DNA of 64,000 nt from Gloeopeniophorella convolvens (taxonomy: Eukaryota > Basidiomycota > Agaricomycetes > Russulales). The translations under genes and the position numbers were made by a program. The stretch spans positions 62,001-126,000 of the forward strand of contig WTXD01000039.1 of the NCBI GenBank assembly GCA_022496205.1, written 5' to 3'. The notes under the pieces are model-generated. The model worked only from the letters and a program-made list of their open reading frames with translations, was not told where the DNA came from and did no database searches. Position 1 is the stretch's first letter. The number at the start of each line of letters is the position of its first letter. Shown one piece after another: positions 33,889-46,150 of the stretch.

Positions 33889-36800
33889 GGCGTCTGACGT
33901 CGATCTGCGAGACGTGATAGCTGCAAATACTAGTGTCGCGTCTCAGTAGTACTCCTGCTGATTGTTCTACTCACTTATATGCCAATGACATCTAGTCAGC
34001 TCTCACCACATGACTATGTGGCTCAAATACCGAAAGGGCCCGCAACGACTCCAGGGAACTCTCCAAACCTCATAGGACGGAAGTCCAACCTGGTACAGCG
34101 CCCACCCGAGCAAATTCTATGACGGGTGTACACGTTAGCTCAACGTACCCAAACCCAGTGCAATATCTACTTGTCGTCAAGAAGCAGATGAGGTGGCACC
34201 TCATCCGTCTCACCCACAACCAAGTACGGAGGTGCCGAAGCGATACCATCTGCGGGTAGCCACCTCCCGCAACGACGCTCGGCTCGCGATGCCAGGAACT
34301 CGAAGCGCCTCTGCGGATGCAAGAACCCGACGCGGGTACCAGCCATTGTCTGACGGACGTGTTCCCGCTAGCGCGCTGCTGGCGGGCCCCACCCGTCCCA
34401 TCTGAGCCTAGGAGGCCCAGCCGGAGCGATGGCTCCAGCAGTGGATATAGAACCACGGAAAGAGCTACTTTTCTTGCGCCGCACACGCACCAACAGATCA
34501 GCTTGCGCAGGTCATGGTTGGACAGGCTCATGACCAAGGGCCGTACATTAGGAACGGATGCAGATTCGGCAGAAGCTTTATCTACTAATACGAACCACTA
34601 GTGCATGAGGGTCTACCCAAGTATAGGGACGGACTGTACCTACGGATGCCATCATAGATATGCTCATGGAGCAAAGATCTCGAAGCCAAGTACAGCATCC
34701 TCGGGTGCTGATCGGAATGGTAGGTGGCGCGAGTTCGGCTGACGGCCAGGCAGGTAAACTCAATGAAGTAGAGCCCAGCTTCTTCCGTCATGGGTGACAC
34801 AAAAGGGAAAGATGGGAGCCGCAGTACGCGGAGAGTCCGAAGAGTTCGAAGGTTCTGGCTTGTCAGCCTGAGATTCAACATACTTTGGCGAGCTCGAACT
34901 CGAGTAGAGGATTGTCGGGCGAATAGAATGGTATTGCCATCTATGAGGAACATCAGCACAAGTTGGTGTCCCGTTAAATCTAGTTTAATGCAGACCCGAC
35001 CTCAGGGAACGCAGTGGGCGAAGGACATATGTGATGGATCTGGGAAGCCTTCCATTCATCAGATCTTCAGAATTTGGTTATCTACGCGACTAGTGACTGA
35101 GAACCCAAATAGATGTGCCCGGAATGTGCGGCTACGTGATCTCCTTTGACTCTCGCCTACATTCGGCGGGAGGCCGATACGTTGCTTCCTAAGTTGACGT
35201 GAGCAAAAACGTTCTGCGGTAAGGGGGTGGAAATACCCTAGTGGTGAACGTTGAACCATGAAGCTGATAAATTCTAGTTCAAACCCATTCTCCGACGTGC
35301 CGTGACACCCGCCTGGCTTAAGTTGAAGACTTACACGCAAGAATAAAGCTACTCACGGACCGTGGACGACGGCCATCAAGTCATCCTCAATGGATAGGAC
35401 GAACGTCTTAAGGACAGCGTCAGACGAGTAGTTGATCTGAGTAAATTGGGGATCCTTTCCACGCTGTATAGAGTGCAAATTCTATATAGCCATACTCTAG
35501 AGATAGGGGTGTATGAAGAGAGGTCGTGCATGCTGCAATCAGGAAGCTGGAGTTGACCCTTTAACCAACTCAGTGTGGGTGATATGTTGTACTTGCATAC
35601 AGTGTGATCAGGTTCAGTTTGTACTAGGATTATTGCCTCCTCGATAGGCGCTATAAGCGCTCGTTAAGGGTATTCGCACGCGAAAGCATCAGGTAGCCCA
35701 TGGTCACAAGATATGCTGATGATGTACTGCGAGAGCTATCGGGAAGCTGGGAGAGTTGAAGAACGCTAGGTGGCGGCGGACGTGGTGGCAAGCGACGGTA
35801 GCATAAGTGCCGGCAGGTGCCGGCTCAGCTCGGCTCAGGCCGTGTGTGCCAGGCGCGGCTTGGGCGCGGCCCGACCTGGCCCGACACAATTTTCCCCGCC
35901 CCCGGTTCTGCGACCGGTCTGTACTCGAGTACATCCGTGGAGGCCGCCCCCGCCAGTCAACCAATTCTTGACCACTGGAGTTCCTTTGGGGTGGTACATC
36001 GTCTCCCTTCAATTCTTCTCAGTTCTGCGAACACGCTCTGATCTTCGTGTAGGGGTCCTACGAACCTATAGCCACCGACTCCAAGGGACCGCCTTGGAGC
36101 GCAGGATCGTGGGCTCTTCATGTTTCATTTGACGGGATTTTCCCCTACAATGAGTGCATACCCGCACTCCATGGCGAGACCTCCCTGCGGTCCTCCATTA
36201 AAGAAGCGTGCTTATTGTTTGGTTCTTCGAGGGCGCGTGACAGTAGAAGCCCGCTGACGATATATCAGGTATCCGCTCCATTTCATCGAAAAATGTCGAC
36301 AGGATGTCTCAATAAAGCGCAATATGATTAGCTAGGGAGCTAGGGCTATAAAGCGTCTATGTTCCGCAGCTCCGTAAGTCCCATGCCCCCCTTTTAATGC
36401 CCAATCACGAAATCCCGGCCGTTCTCATCGCTCGCCCAAATCCGTTGCTTCGATGCCCGTGCCATGACGCTTGGCTATGGTCCCCACACGCAGATCTGCA
36501 CTGGGACCGCCGCAACGGCAGGCTAGTGCGTACCTAGTTACTGGGGTCCGATCCCCGTACGGGAAGGCCGTGTACTCCACTGTGTCTCTGTCTGTCCACT
36601 GACGAGTCGACATAATGGCTGGAACTGGACGGCGAAGATCAAAGGTGTCCTGCAGCCTTCCGATCTATTCCGCTCAGCGAACATCATGTCAACCTCTGGC
36701 GATGGCAGGCATCCGATATAGGCATTCGATCCCTGAGGCATCCATACCCTCCGGTTCCGGGACTGATCTGAAGCCCGCGTAGACCCCCCGCGGTACATGT

Positions 36801-37039
36801 TGTCCCGGATATGGAGGCTGTGGAATCCTGAGGGAAGGAACGCCGTCAGCGATCGCTGTTACTTTCCTACCATGATGCATAACGTGTATCCACGCACAAC
36901 TTGGCCCCAACCTCCCCACCCCAGAACGCAAGCTACGATGTGATGGTACACGTAGTAAGATTCATAAACCTGGGTACACCTAGATAATTCATAACTGTGT
37001 ATATCATGTATATATATACAAATTCTCGTGCAGGACCAA
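33889..37039. other. Gene-poor stretch
   Basis: More than 3 kb in which only short, overlapping, unconserved frames occur. One copy of a 26-base dispersed repeat is at 36808-36833. No LTR, transposase or reverse-transcriptase motif could be recognised. Confidence 0.4.
36808..36833. repeat. 26-base dispersed repeat, copy 1
   Basis: This segment is identical to 40616-40641, in the same orientation, 3.8 kb away. On the minus strand both copies can encode the peptide LRIPQPPY. The flanks do not align well. Confidence 0.6.
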
Positions 37040-38691
37040 TCATGCGATACTAGTCGGAAGTTCCGCTTTCGGGACCTCGTGATCGCCGTAGGTGATACGC
37101 ATGTACCTCCTCAGGAATGTGATCGCCCCTTGCAAGCCGCGCAACGCCTCCACTTCATCGATCTCTCCGCTGCTAACCAACGCAACGGCATGTTTGCCAA
37201 GGAGATGTCCTTTGATCGTGCCAACACGTTTCCAGTGGAAACCGTTGCCACAAAACGGACACGGCAATGGGTCTGAATGGACTTCAAAGACATGACGATT
37301 TAGCTCTTGCTTTCGTGAGAAGCTCTTGGAGCAATCGGAACGGGGGCAGGGGTGGGGTACCTCCGGGTTTGATAAATTGTGATCGCCCTGGGTTAGTACG
37401 CGCATATCATGCTCTCTATTATGTGCGAGCATCGTGCGCATTTCTCCCAGCCTTGTGACTTTGGCTGTTTCGAGCTCGTATAAGTAGCCATCAAGGGCAG
37501 AGAGTCTGCGGTCTTTCGTGCTATCATCGGCATATTTCCACTCGGACATCTGGCGGAATTCCTGTAGTCCTCGTCTGTCATGCTCTTGCAGAACATGGAA
37601 GTCCGAACCCTGCGTCCTGGCACAATCCTTACTGCAACTAGGACAGATGAAATGTTGCAGAGGCTGAGAGTCTGTCGATACGCTGACGTCCGAGCCGCCC
37701 TGTATGGACATGCGTAGGTACCGGAGGAACCCAACAGTCTGACAAAGCCCTTTCAAACGGAAGAGTTCAGTTCTCTCAGGTATGCTCAAAACTACCCAGT
37801 GGCAGGTGGCAATGTGAGAGATGAGTGATTCCGCTCCCGTCCACGAGGAAGATGGGAGACAGAAGGGACACGGCAGCGGAGAATCGGCGGGGACTTCTGA
37901 ATGGTGATGATACGGTTCACCTCTGTTCTCGTAAGTCTCTGAGCAGTGGGGACAGGGATGCTCTTCCTTATTCGGGGAAGCACTGTCTGAGCCCGATACA
38001 GTTTGTGCATTCACTAATCGTTGATTGTTTGGTGTATTGCGCATGTGTGGTGTCAAATCGGATGTCTATACTCGTCGTTGGGTGAGAAAGTGAGAGCTGA
38101 CAGTATTTAGACTGCTTTATTTCACCTGGCTAAGTAGCAGAACTGCCTTGCTAGCCGTCGCTTGTATTACGGGAGGGTCGTAATAATAATCCTGATCCTG
38201 AACCATTGCGGACTGTTCCATGCAGTATGATTGGGGTAACGCAGAGTGCCCCTGCGGGGTCTCCAGGGGTGGCCCAGGCGGTGTTTGGACCGAGTTTACC
38301 GTAGCCACCTATCGATGAGGTCAAAGACTGCACGCGGAGAATAGTACAGCTACTGCCGGTAGCTCGGATTACCTGGTGCCCAGAAGTGTAGGCGTCAGGT
38401 GCGTAGAGGATGTTCGGCGCTAGCGGAGACGCCAGGTGAGGGTCGTCCAATCGGTTTACATGTGCACAAGAGTTCGTCGAATCCGGTGAGAGCTCATGTC
38501 CGAGGTGCCCGCTACTAGGAGCATTGTCAGTGGAGCCAGAACGAGCCCGCGACAGAGAAGGTTCAAGTATGGGGATGAGATATGACAGTGCGTCTACACA
38601 ACGATGAGAGAGAGAGACGATGGGACCTGTGAGGCTTACCGCGATCCTCCTGTGAAAGCTCGTCTAATGGATTATGTTCAAAGTGATCCAT
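37040..38691 (-). CDS. C2H2-type zinc finger protein with duplicated finger module
   Basis: Predicted 493-residue protein in four exons (38691-38640, 38593-38373, 38308-38126, 38065-37040). All introns are 46-64 nt and in phase. It begins MDHFEHNPLDELSQEDRDAL. A Ser/Pro-rich N-terminal half follows (APNILYAPDAYTSGHQ, PPGPPLETPQGHSALPQ) and then a Cys/His-rich half. Fingers include CPHCSETY...HHH, CPSCSKDC...HVLQEH and CPRSDCSKSFSRKQELNRHVFEVH, the last a classical C2H2. A longer module occurs twice: PCPFC, Trp, spaced His residues, then a helical segment ending FLRYLRM or FLRRYMR. Probably a nuclear DNA-binding protein; its targets are unknown. Confidence 0.75.
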
Positions 38692-41600
38692 GACACAGAG
38701 AGCACGAGGGGTCTACTTCGTAGCTGTAAGGTGCAAAGGAGGTATTCGATAGAGGATTCTCGCAGACGGGGCCGGGTTGATATAACGCGCGAAAAGTACC
38801 TGGCACGGCACTCGATCATATGTCGTGCCAAGAGACACGCCTCGTGTTTGTAGGGGGCGACATTGCTAGAAAGCCAGTTAGCCAGACTACGACTGCACTC
38901 AGAGTGCCTTGGCCAATAGTGCCATGCACCAGCGGACCCAGATTGAAGGCTAAACAGGCGGTCGTTGAGCGCCATGCAAAGAATGTTCCATTCTAGGTGC
39001 ATTGGTTCGCTCGGTAGAGAGGTTGGAGACAGAAGCTTTAAATAGCGAGGGTCGATGACGGCGTGCGTGCGTACAGTGGCAGTGCCCACGAGCCGCGTCG
39101 ATAGTATGGAAAGAGAACTTGAGATAGCATGGTCCTGCGTTGCAAACACCTTCGCCATTATTGCGGCATTCACGGATGTGAGTCATTGACTAGACAAGTT
39201 TGGAGCCTAGCGACTACAGCGAATCATGAGGCGGGAGCAACGCTGCGCACGAGCCATGGCTACATACCAGATACCAGACGGTTGGCGGAGCCAAACAAGA
39301 AGCCGGAGCCGGCCGAAGTCAGCGTCGGAGCTCGGCCCGCCCTGTCCCGCCTAAGTACAAGTCGTCTTCCGACCCTTACGTAAACAACGAGAGACGAACC
39401 TGTACTTGACGACCGTTCTCTGAGCCATGTCACTCTTGTTCAATCATCTCAGTACAGCTGGCCAGCGCTCGTGCATCGCAGAAAGAGGGACGGCATTGCA
39501 TACCCTGGGCCCCGTCGTCAGTCCCCGTTGTTCGTATCATTGATACTCGCTCTATGCCGCAACGACTCACCATAATTTCCTCAGAACTTGCACCCACCTG
39601 TCTTCCCCAAGATCTCCCCCGAGTCTGTGATCGGGGTGCCCACATCTCCCCGCCATTCATACCACCCCGTCAACCTCTGCACGCATTAGTACCAAAACGT
39701 CAGCACGCGCAAGAACCTCCTCCCATCCCAATGAAGCGATGCAAATATTACCTCGATGCGTCACTGCCGCACACCAAACTCGTCAGATTGCCACCATCAC
39801 ACTTCTTGTACGTTCTCGTCACGACAAGACGTGCGGAAACAATTTCAACTGCTATATGCGAAGGAGACGTGCTTTCCTGTCGTGCGTTGTCCCTCCTTCG
39901 ATGTCAGATCTTTCAGCCCATCAGCACGATTGTTCCAGTATACACCAGACACCGTTCACATGCGACTCGTGTTCTATCACGCGTTCTGCACCTTTCCGCC
40001 GGATCAACGAGCCAGATCGCCGCCAGTCATAAACGCTCCACACATCTTGACTAATGGATGTCATGCCCGCGCGCCTTCCTCGACGCGCTAGTGCAAGTTT
40101 CCCGACGTCTTTCCCTTAGGGGAAACGGTGTCTTGAGGCCTCTTGACACATAGTGCCCCAATGTGACTGCGGGCTAGGCATCTAGGGCGTTGCGGCGCTG
40201 GGCCACAGGCGATAAAAACCGCACGACGGGGTAGCGAACGGGTTGATTCTCTTCACAGGGTGCCTGTCGTCTTCTCCCTTGCCCTATTTCTGACTGAATT
40301 TTCTCTTCAGTCACCTGAAACCACCCACGTGCACTTCGGGTATCAGTCTACGTCGGGACAGTCGCTTAGCTTCTGGCGTGGTGGCGCCCATTCCACCCTG
40401 CCCTGCTCAAGAATGTGCCGCCAATATGACTCGACGATTTAACTTTCTCCGGATCGGTGCTCCCATAGATGCACCAAGATTTCATCTGCGCGCCACTGCT
40501 GTAACGGACCAGAACAGGCTGCCGGCATACCTCGTGTGCCCAACGGACTCCGTATCCCCCATTTCTGAGACCGAGCGGTGCTTGTGATGCCTTATTGCTC
40601 GCAGCGACCCTCTCTGATATGGAGGCTGTGGAATCCTGAGGCCAAAGATAGAACATGCAGTGCGCCGTGAGCTGACAGAATCGGCACCTATCCTCATCTC
40701 ATGAAACCGACCCAAGCTGATCCTGATAGCCCTCTAACCGCATCATTTACGCTCAATTCCTGAATAACCGACCATACTTTCGATTTGGCACGCAGAGAAT
40801 GACATCGCATGCCTAACAAGAACAAGCAATCGTTGCATGTATGCACCATTACACTTCTTTGCCCCACCGCCTTTCATCCCGTGAGGCTCTGACCACGTCA
40901 GGACCATCCATGGGGTCCAAACTCGATGGTTGTCAGGGTGTAGGACCTATGCGCAGCGAGATCGTGATTGGCTTTGATTGGCACCACTGTTCCTACTGAT
41001 TACAGGCCGACTCACAGTGCATGATGGGAGCTCCGTAAGTAGGATAAGTCTCTTGCGAAGCCAAAGACTGACTGGAGCGATCGGATGGCGGTACACATAC
41101 TTTGCACTATGATAGCTTCTGTCGGCATTCAAGTCGATCGTCAAGAGGCGTTCCAGTTTCGTATCGGTTCGGTAGGCCTCATTGCCAGTGCTGTGTCGGG
41201 CTCGGAGTACCCCACGCGATAGGTTTCGGCATTAGTGAGGCTGCGGCAGGCCGAATCCGTAATAACCGTAGCCCTCTTTGTACTATCCCTGAAATCACCT
41301 CCCGGGGTGCGGAGAACGTGTGCACCACGCCCAAGTGTACCCCTACAGCAGCACTTGCGTGATGGCACCGGAGATGTTGGCACCATTCACGTCGTCACAA
41401 AACCCAGATATTAGCACCGACGGTCGGAGGCTGTGCCAAGGTACCGGCTACCACCGTTTACGGAAGTTTAGCGCCGAGCTCCCGTGCTTCCCCTGGGCGC
41501 TCTATTGGTGCCATGGTGCCATGTTTCGTCCGCGTCAGGTGCCAACTGGTTCCAACTGAAATCGCTGACTCTGGTAGATGACGGTTAAGATTTCTGGCAC

Positions 41601-42117
41601 TGGGTGAGTACAAGTCACACCCTTGGCACCTGGCACCCCGGGTTTACGCACATTCTGATCGAGCGGAAAAGGCCAGGCCACACCCAAGCATACGGTTGTG
41701 GAATGAGAAGTTCCTTCCAACAGTGCCTCCACTGTTGTGCTCGACGCGATTGGCCGCGCCGCGCTTCCTCCCCGGGTATAGTGCTTGCGGTACTCTTGGG
41801 CTGCACACATAACACACGAGGCGGTGCAGCGATCACCTATCACAGCAGGTATGGCACTGACTCATGTACTGTGTGTGCGTCTGCCAATGAGGCCTTATCG
41901 AGCGCTAGCCCCGGCATCGGTTCCGTGCATCCCGCAATGACAGCCTAAGTCTGCAAAGTTTGTACGAGTTAATCTTTGCAGCACAGCACCACACCTCTTC
42001 CATGACCAGTAGTGTGGGTTCAAGCTGGGGGTCCAGAGATACCCTGTCGACACCTTTTAAAGGAGGATAGACGAAGCTGAGGATGGTAAGGCGTCGTCAC
42101 CTCGAGCCCCCTCCACC
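38692..42117. other. Gene-poor stretch
   Basis: No supported gene in 3.4 kb. It holds the second copy of the 26-base repeat. Open frames at 39.5-40.1 kb overlap each other in three frames without family features. Confidence 0.4.
40616..40641. repeat. 26-base dispersed repeat, copy 2
   Basis: Identical to 36808-36833 in the same orientation. It may be a fragment of an old dispersed element. Confidence 0.6.
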
Positions 42118-43044
42118 ATGGGTCTTGTCCAGCAAGAGACCTTATATTCTCCACTTTCAAGCGGGGTAGTTGACTGGTGGCCATCCCACGATGCCGCCGC
42201 TGACTTACAGTTCGATCTGCCGTACGAGGTCAGTCACCCCATAGTACGGCTGAAGGTAGTTATTTCTCTGAACCCTGACATGATCACCTAGATGGCAGCC
42301 AAGCATCATGGGTTTTGGGGGGACAACCCGTACCACGAATCTCTTCTGGGGTTGTCGCATGGAGTTCCCGAAGGGCAGGACGGTATCCAAGGAGTCGAGC
42401 CATGTGCCTGGCCACTCGAAAGCGACTCGCTCTCGCTGCAACAGGCCCACCTGGACTATCCCAGCTCTATGTCATCAACGCCGGTAGCAGAATACACCGA
42501 CCAACGTTACCCTCAAGCACGTAACACTACTGTTCACGACAACCCGCCATCAGAACAGGACTGCGAATCGTTCTCACCCCGGGAGTACTTGTCCAGTGGA
42601 CTCGTCTCTTCGCGGCGGAGCCTCCATGGGTCGGACTGCCGTCCAAGGAACGCCGCAGATCGGCGACCTTTACGTTACAATCCACTTGGGTACCTCTCAC
42701 GTCAGACGACTTCCAAGATCCATCGTTTAAACGGCCCCGCGTGCAGGACACATGTGCGGGAGGACAACGGACCTGACCACAGATTCGTCTGCGATGTTGA
42801 AGACTGCGGCAAACGGTTCGCTGGGGAGTGGGAGAGGACGCGTCACGTCAAATCCATGCACTGTCCTCCTACGATCGGGTGCAAGCGATGCAATTACAAG
42901 CAGTCGCGCAATGACCTCTTCAGCGAGCATTGCAAGAAGCGCCACCCAAACGTACCTGTCGAAGAACTCAAAGTTCAATTACACACTCCTGTAGAATACC
43001 TCGGTCACGAACAAGTAGCGATAGTGAACCCCGAGCCGATGTGA
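42118..43044 (+). CDS. C2H2 zinc finger protein
   Basis: Predicted 287-residue protein in two exons (42118-42228 and 42292-43044) around a 63 nt GT-AG intron in phase 0. The start sits in a good context (CCACCATGG). The N-terminal two thirds are disordered and Ser/Pro/Gln-containing. Near the C-terminus there are two fingers: FVCDVEDCGKRFAGEWERTRH...H, a classical C2H2, followed by CKRCNYKQSRNDLFSEHCKKRH. This arrangement is typical of agaricomycete transcription-factor-like proteins of unknown target. It resembles the 37.0-38.7 kb gene in type, but the two cannot be called paralogues from sequence reading alone. Confidence 0.7.
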
Positions 43045-44855
43045 ATAATGTACTTACATACCTTCAAGACGTTTTGAAGAGATACCCCGCATACCAATGC
43101 ATGCTCCAGAGCATGTTTCCAGTGACCAGAGGCCCGCAGAGAAAAAGCGCGATTACCTTGACGTGAGGCTTCCCACTGGCCGCGCAGTGAGCCAAACGGC
43201 CAGGATGGGTCATCCGGGCACGCGTCGTGCGTCACCAGAGGCTCACTCAGCAGCATGCGCTCGAGTACATGCGGACCTATATCAAGTTGCGTATTTCAGT
43301 ACTGAAGGTGAAGTGTAGATCTAGTATGATATGCGCTGATATCCCACCGGTTGGACTTGGCAGGCAGACGGAGAGCGCGTGTGGCGCGTGAAATTCGACG
43401 AGGCGGGAGCCGCTGATTTGCGCGTGTTGTTACTTTGCTGTTCGTCAGTTGACCAACTCAGATCGACGTTGTATCAACGTTGCAACACGCAAGTCAACAC
43501 GTTTCATTGAACGCGTTCACGCGAATTGACGACCTTTGCCCATCGTACTCTTACATTCGAATCCTGTCAGTCTGCCTGCCACGTTTCTCCGGGACGACAG
43601 TGCACGTGGTCGGGTCTCTGGCCAGCGGCTTGTATTGCATCCTCGATGATCCTGATGACGACCGCCGATGTGCCACTGATGCCTTTATGGGCGGGCAGAA
43701 GTCTTATCCCGTGAGCTACATTCAGGTCGCCTTTCGGCACTCTTGATCAGACGCGTCACCTCTCGTACCATCACGGCTGGCGCAGTATTCTGTTCGTCCC
43801 CGAGGGGAGTTAGATAATACGCAGCTGTTCCCCGCGATCGCATACACCGGACGCCGGCTACGAGAGCGATACGGATCCTGCGCGAATCCTGCGTTCTAAG
43901 AGCGCAGGACATGGTGCCCGGTGTGACCGTCAGCTAGAATGAAGTATATACGGTGCATAAAGAGTTCAGGATGCGGGAGCTGGCAGCGAGGTCCTGCGTC
44001 ACAAACGGCGGCCCACGCACGGTCGCCGCCGCAGGAGTACTGGATGCAGTGTCTACATGAGTGAATGTATTTACCCCCGGGCTAGATTGAAGATACAGTA
44101 CACCCGGGTGAACATCTTTCGGTCACTCCAGGCTTGAGGCTACGCTAGGGAAACGGGATGTGTTAAAGCCCATCGCCGCGGTCCCCAGCCCCCTTGCAGT
44201 ACACTGTGGTCAACCTCTATTGAATTCCCGTATTCGCTAGGAGATGCAATGGAACCCGTCTAACTTTGCTGGACGAGAAGGTGAGGCGCGGCCGATGTAA
44301 GTGCACAGTCGGATCGAAGCGATGAGAACAGCGCACTATGCACATCCGGCTTCACAGCATCATGAACAAGTATCGGTGACCCTTCTCAACAAGATTAGCG
44401 CTCCCCGTAGCTAAGAGTAGGTCCCGTGTGGAAATCCTTGCCCCCACTGGTAGATGTGGTTTGCAAACGGGACGAAGGCTGGCTGAGATCCGGCTGTACG
44501 GGCGGGCTGTGAGCGGTGTGAGCATGTGGTCTAGAAGCAAGTCCACAGTTATATCACGAGCTTATCGCCAGATCCGAGATCCGCACAGACCGCGGTAAAA
44601 ACTTTGACCATACATGTCGTGACGGGGAGCTGCGCGCGCCGCGCCGCGCAGCTAGCAAGCAGCGTCCGAAAGTCCGCTAGAACGCAGTGGCATCAAAAGA
44701 GAGCTTGAAAGGCGGGCCCCAGAAACGGTGTTGAGGGGAGACACGAGGCAGCTGGCTTGCGGACACGAGGCAGAGTCGGACGAAGAGTCAGTTGTGGGAT
44801 CCGCGCGTGGCCCCAACGCGACGCGCTGTTAAACTGTTTGTCTGTGTTTGGCTAC
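43045..44855. other. Intergenic
   Basis: No supported gene. A GC-rich inverted-repeat-like stretch (GCGCGCGCCGCGCCGCGC) lies near 44630-44650. Otherwise nothing is seen apart from the promoter of X2 at the right end. Confidence 0.4.
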
Positions 44856-44863
44856 ATATATAG
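44856..44863 (+). promoter_or_regulatory. TATA box of X2
   Basis: TATATAGG lies about 175 bases upstream of the X2 ATG. It is followed by a long C/T-rich leader that runs to the start codon, a common arrangement for well-expressed fungal genes. Confidence 0.5.
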
Positions 44864-45034
44864 GTTGGGCTCACCGCGGTCGACTCACTTCCCCGCCTTC
44901 ATCGCTGTCGACGACGCTCCCGTCCCGACACCGCCTCTCCCGAGATCGAGACCTAGCAAGCACGCTGGTCGACGTTAGCCACGACTCTCACGGGTTTCCT
45001 CTTCTATTCCCACCCCTCTTCCTCCCCCACTGTC

Positions 45035-46150
45035 ATGTACGACATTCAGACACTCTTTGCTGTACCCGAGGGTCTCGGCTCCAAGGCAATCGCCAGCACT
45101 TTGCGCGCATTCAGCGACAAGACGAACGCGATGCCTTTGAGGCGGTCCGCCACCGCGCCTGTGAAGGCCGCGGGTAACCCTCCGCCACGCTTCCCGTCGC
45201 GAAAGGCTTCAGCGACTGTTGCCCTGACCAGCACGACGGCCTCGCGCACAGGCAAACCGCACTCGCCGGCACTTATGGATCCCTCGCAAAGATCAGAGAA
45301 CGTCATTCCGTTTCCCACAGCCTCCGCGGAGGAGCACACGACCGCCCATGATCCACCTCCGGGGTTGAAACGCCCTCTCCCCGCCGAGACGCGCCGCCGG
45401 CGCAGTGGCGCCCTCATGCCACCCACTGGCAGGCCGTCCTCCGCTACGGTCGTCGCTCGCCCCGTCGCCAAACGGCCAAGGAAGAGCAAACGTGTGCTCG
45501 CCGACTTGCAATTCACTGCGACTGTGCATCGCAGCATCATCGCCTTGCATCTGGAGACGGATGGTGAACGGAGCTGCACTACGGAGGCGGACTTGGATGT
45601 GATGAACGTGGACAATGACTCGGGAGAGGGAGAGGGAGAGGGGGGGATGCTGGCGAGGGTAAGAGAGGAGTTGCGTGGTCTGGACCACCAGCTCGTGGCG
45701 CGCCTGGCTCAGCGTCTCCGCACGGGTGGCTTTGCCTCCATGCTGATTGATGCCGGCCCCACGAAGGAGGACAGCAAGCTTCTGCCGTCGCTCATACCCC
45801 TCGAGGGCACCCGTGCCCCGCCACCGTCGCCGGAGACGGACAACATGGACGTGATGCTCGACTCGCCGCCGGCCAGCCCCGCGGCGTCAATAGCATCACG
45901 GCGTCTACCATCTACGCCTACGACACCCCCACCCCCGTCGGTTGACTTAGCAGCACCCAGGACTCCGCCAGGCCTTGTCTCGCCCCGCGTACCACCACCG
46001 CTACCCGCAGAGAAGCGCATATACACCATGCCGCAACTGGTTGCGACGCACATATTGCGCCTGCGCGAGCGTGGGAGCGTTAAGCCGCCGGGCCCCAGCC
46101 CGCGCACGCTCCGCACGCGCAGCCCTCTCAACAGGTCTTTTACGCGGTAG
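45035..46150 (+). CDS. X2: low-complexity basidiomycete protein, function unknown
   Basis: Not recognised. A 371-residue intronless frame begins MYDIQTLFAVPEGLGSKAIA after a pyrimidine-rich leader. Most of it is Pro/Ser/Arg-rich and predicted disordered, with basic patches (KRPRKSKRVLADLQF) and a Glu/Gly run encoded by GAGGGA repeats near 45625-45645. A helical block (LARVREELRGLDHQLVARLAQRL) is followed by Pro-rich sequence and a C-terminal block, IYTMPQLVATHILRLRERG...RSPLNRSF. That last block resembles the SMPQLTARIIMKRREAQ...SPLSLL block of X1 in composition, order and position. A nuclear or regulatory role is only a guess. Confidence 0.65.
   Translation: MYDIQTLFAVPEGLGSKAIASTLRAFSDKTNAMPLRRSATAPVKAAGNPPPRFPSRKASATVALTSTTASRTGKPHSPALMDPSQRSENVIPFPTASAEEHTTAHDPPPGLKRPLPAETRRRRSGALMPPTGRPSSATVVARPVAKRPRKSKRVLADLQFTATVHRSIIALHLETDGERSCTTEADLDVMNVDNDSGEGEGEGGMLARVREELRGLDHQLVARLAQRLRTGGFASMLIDAGPTKEDSKLLPSLIPLEGTRAPPPSPETDNMDVMLDSPPASPAASIASRRLPSTPTTPPPPSVDLAAPRTPPGLVSPRVPPPLPAEKRIYTMPQLVATHILRLRERGSVKPPGPSPRTLRTRSPLNRSFTR

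Noticed and set aside
38664..39173. 169-codon minus-strand frame that looked protein-like
   Set aside because: It overlaps the first exon of the C2H2 gene in another frame and shows no conserved motif or splice partners.
39554..40054. 166-codon plus-strand frame
   Set aside because: Three overlapping frames are open in this stretch and none has recognisable features, so openness is probably compositional.
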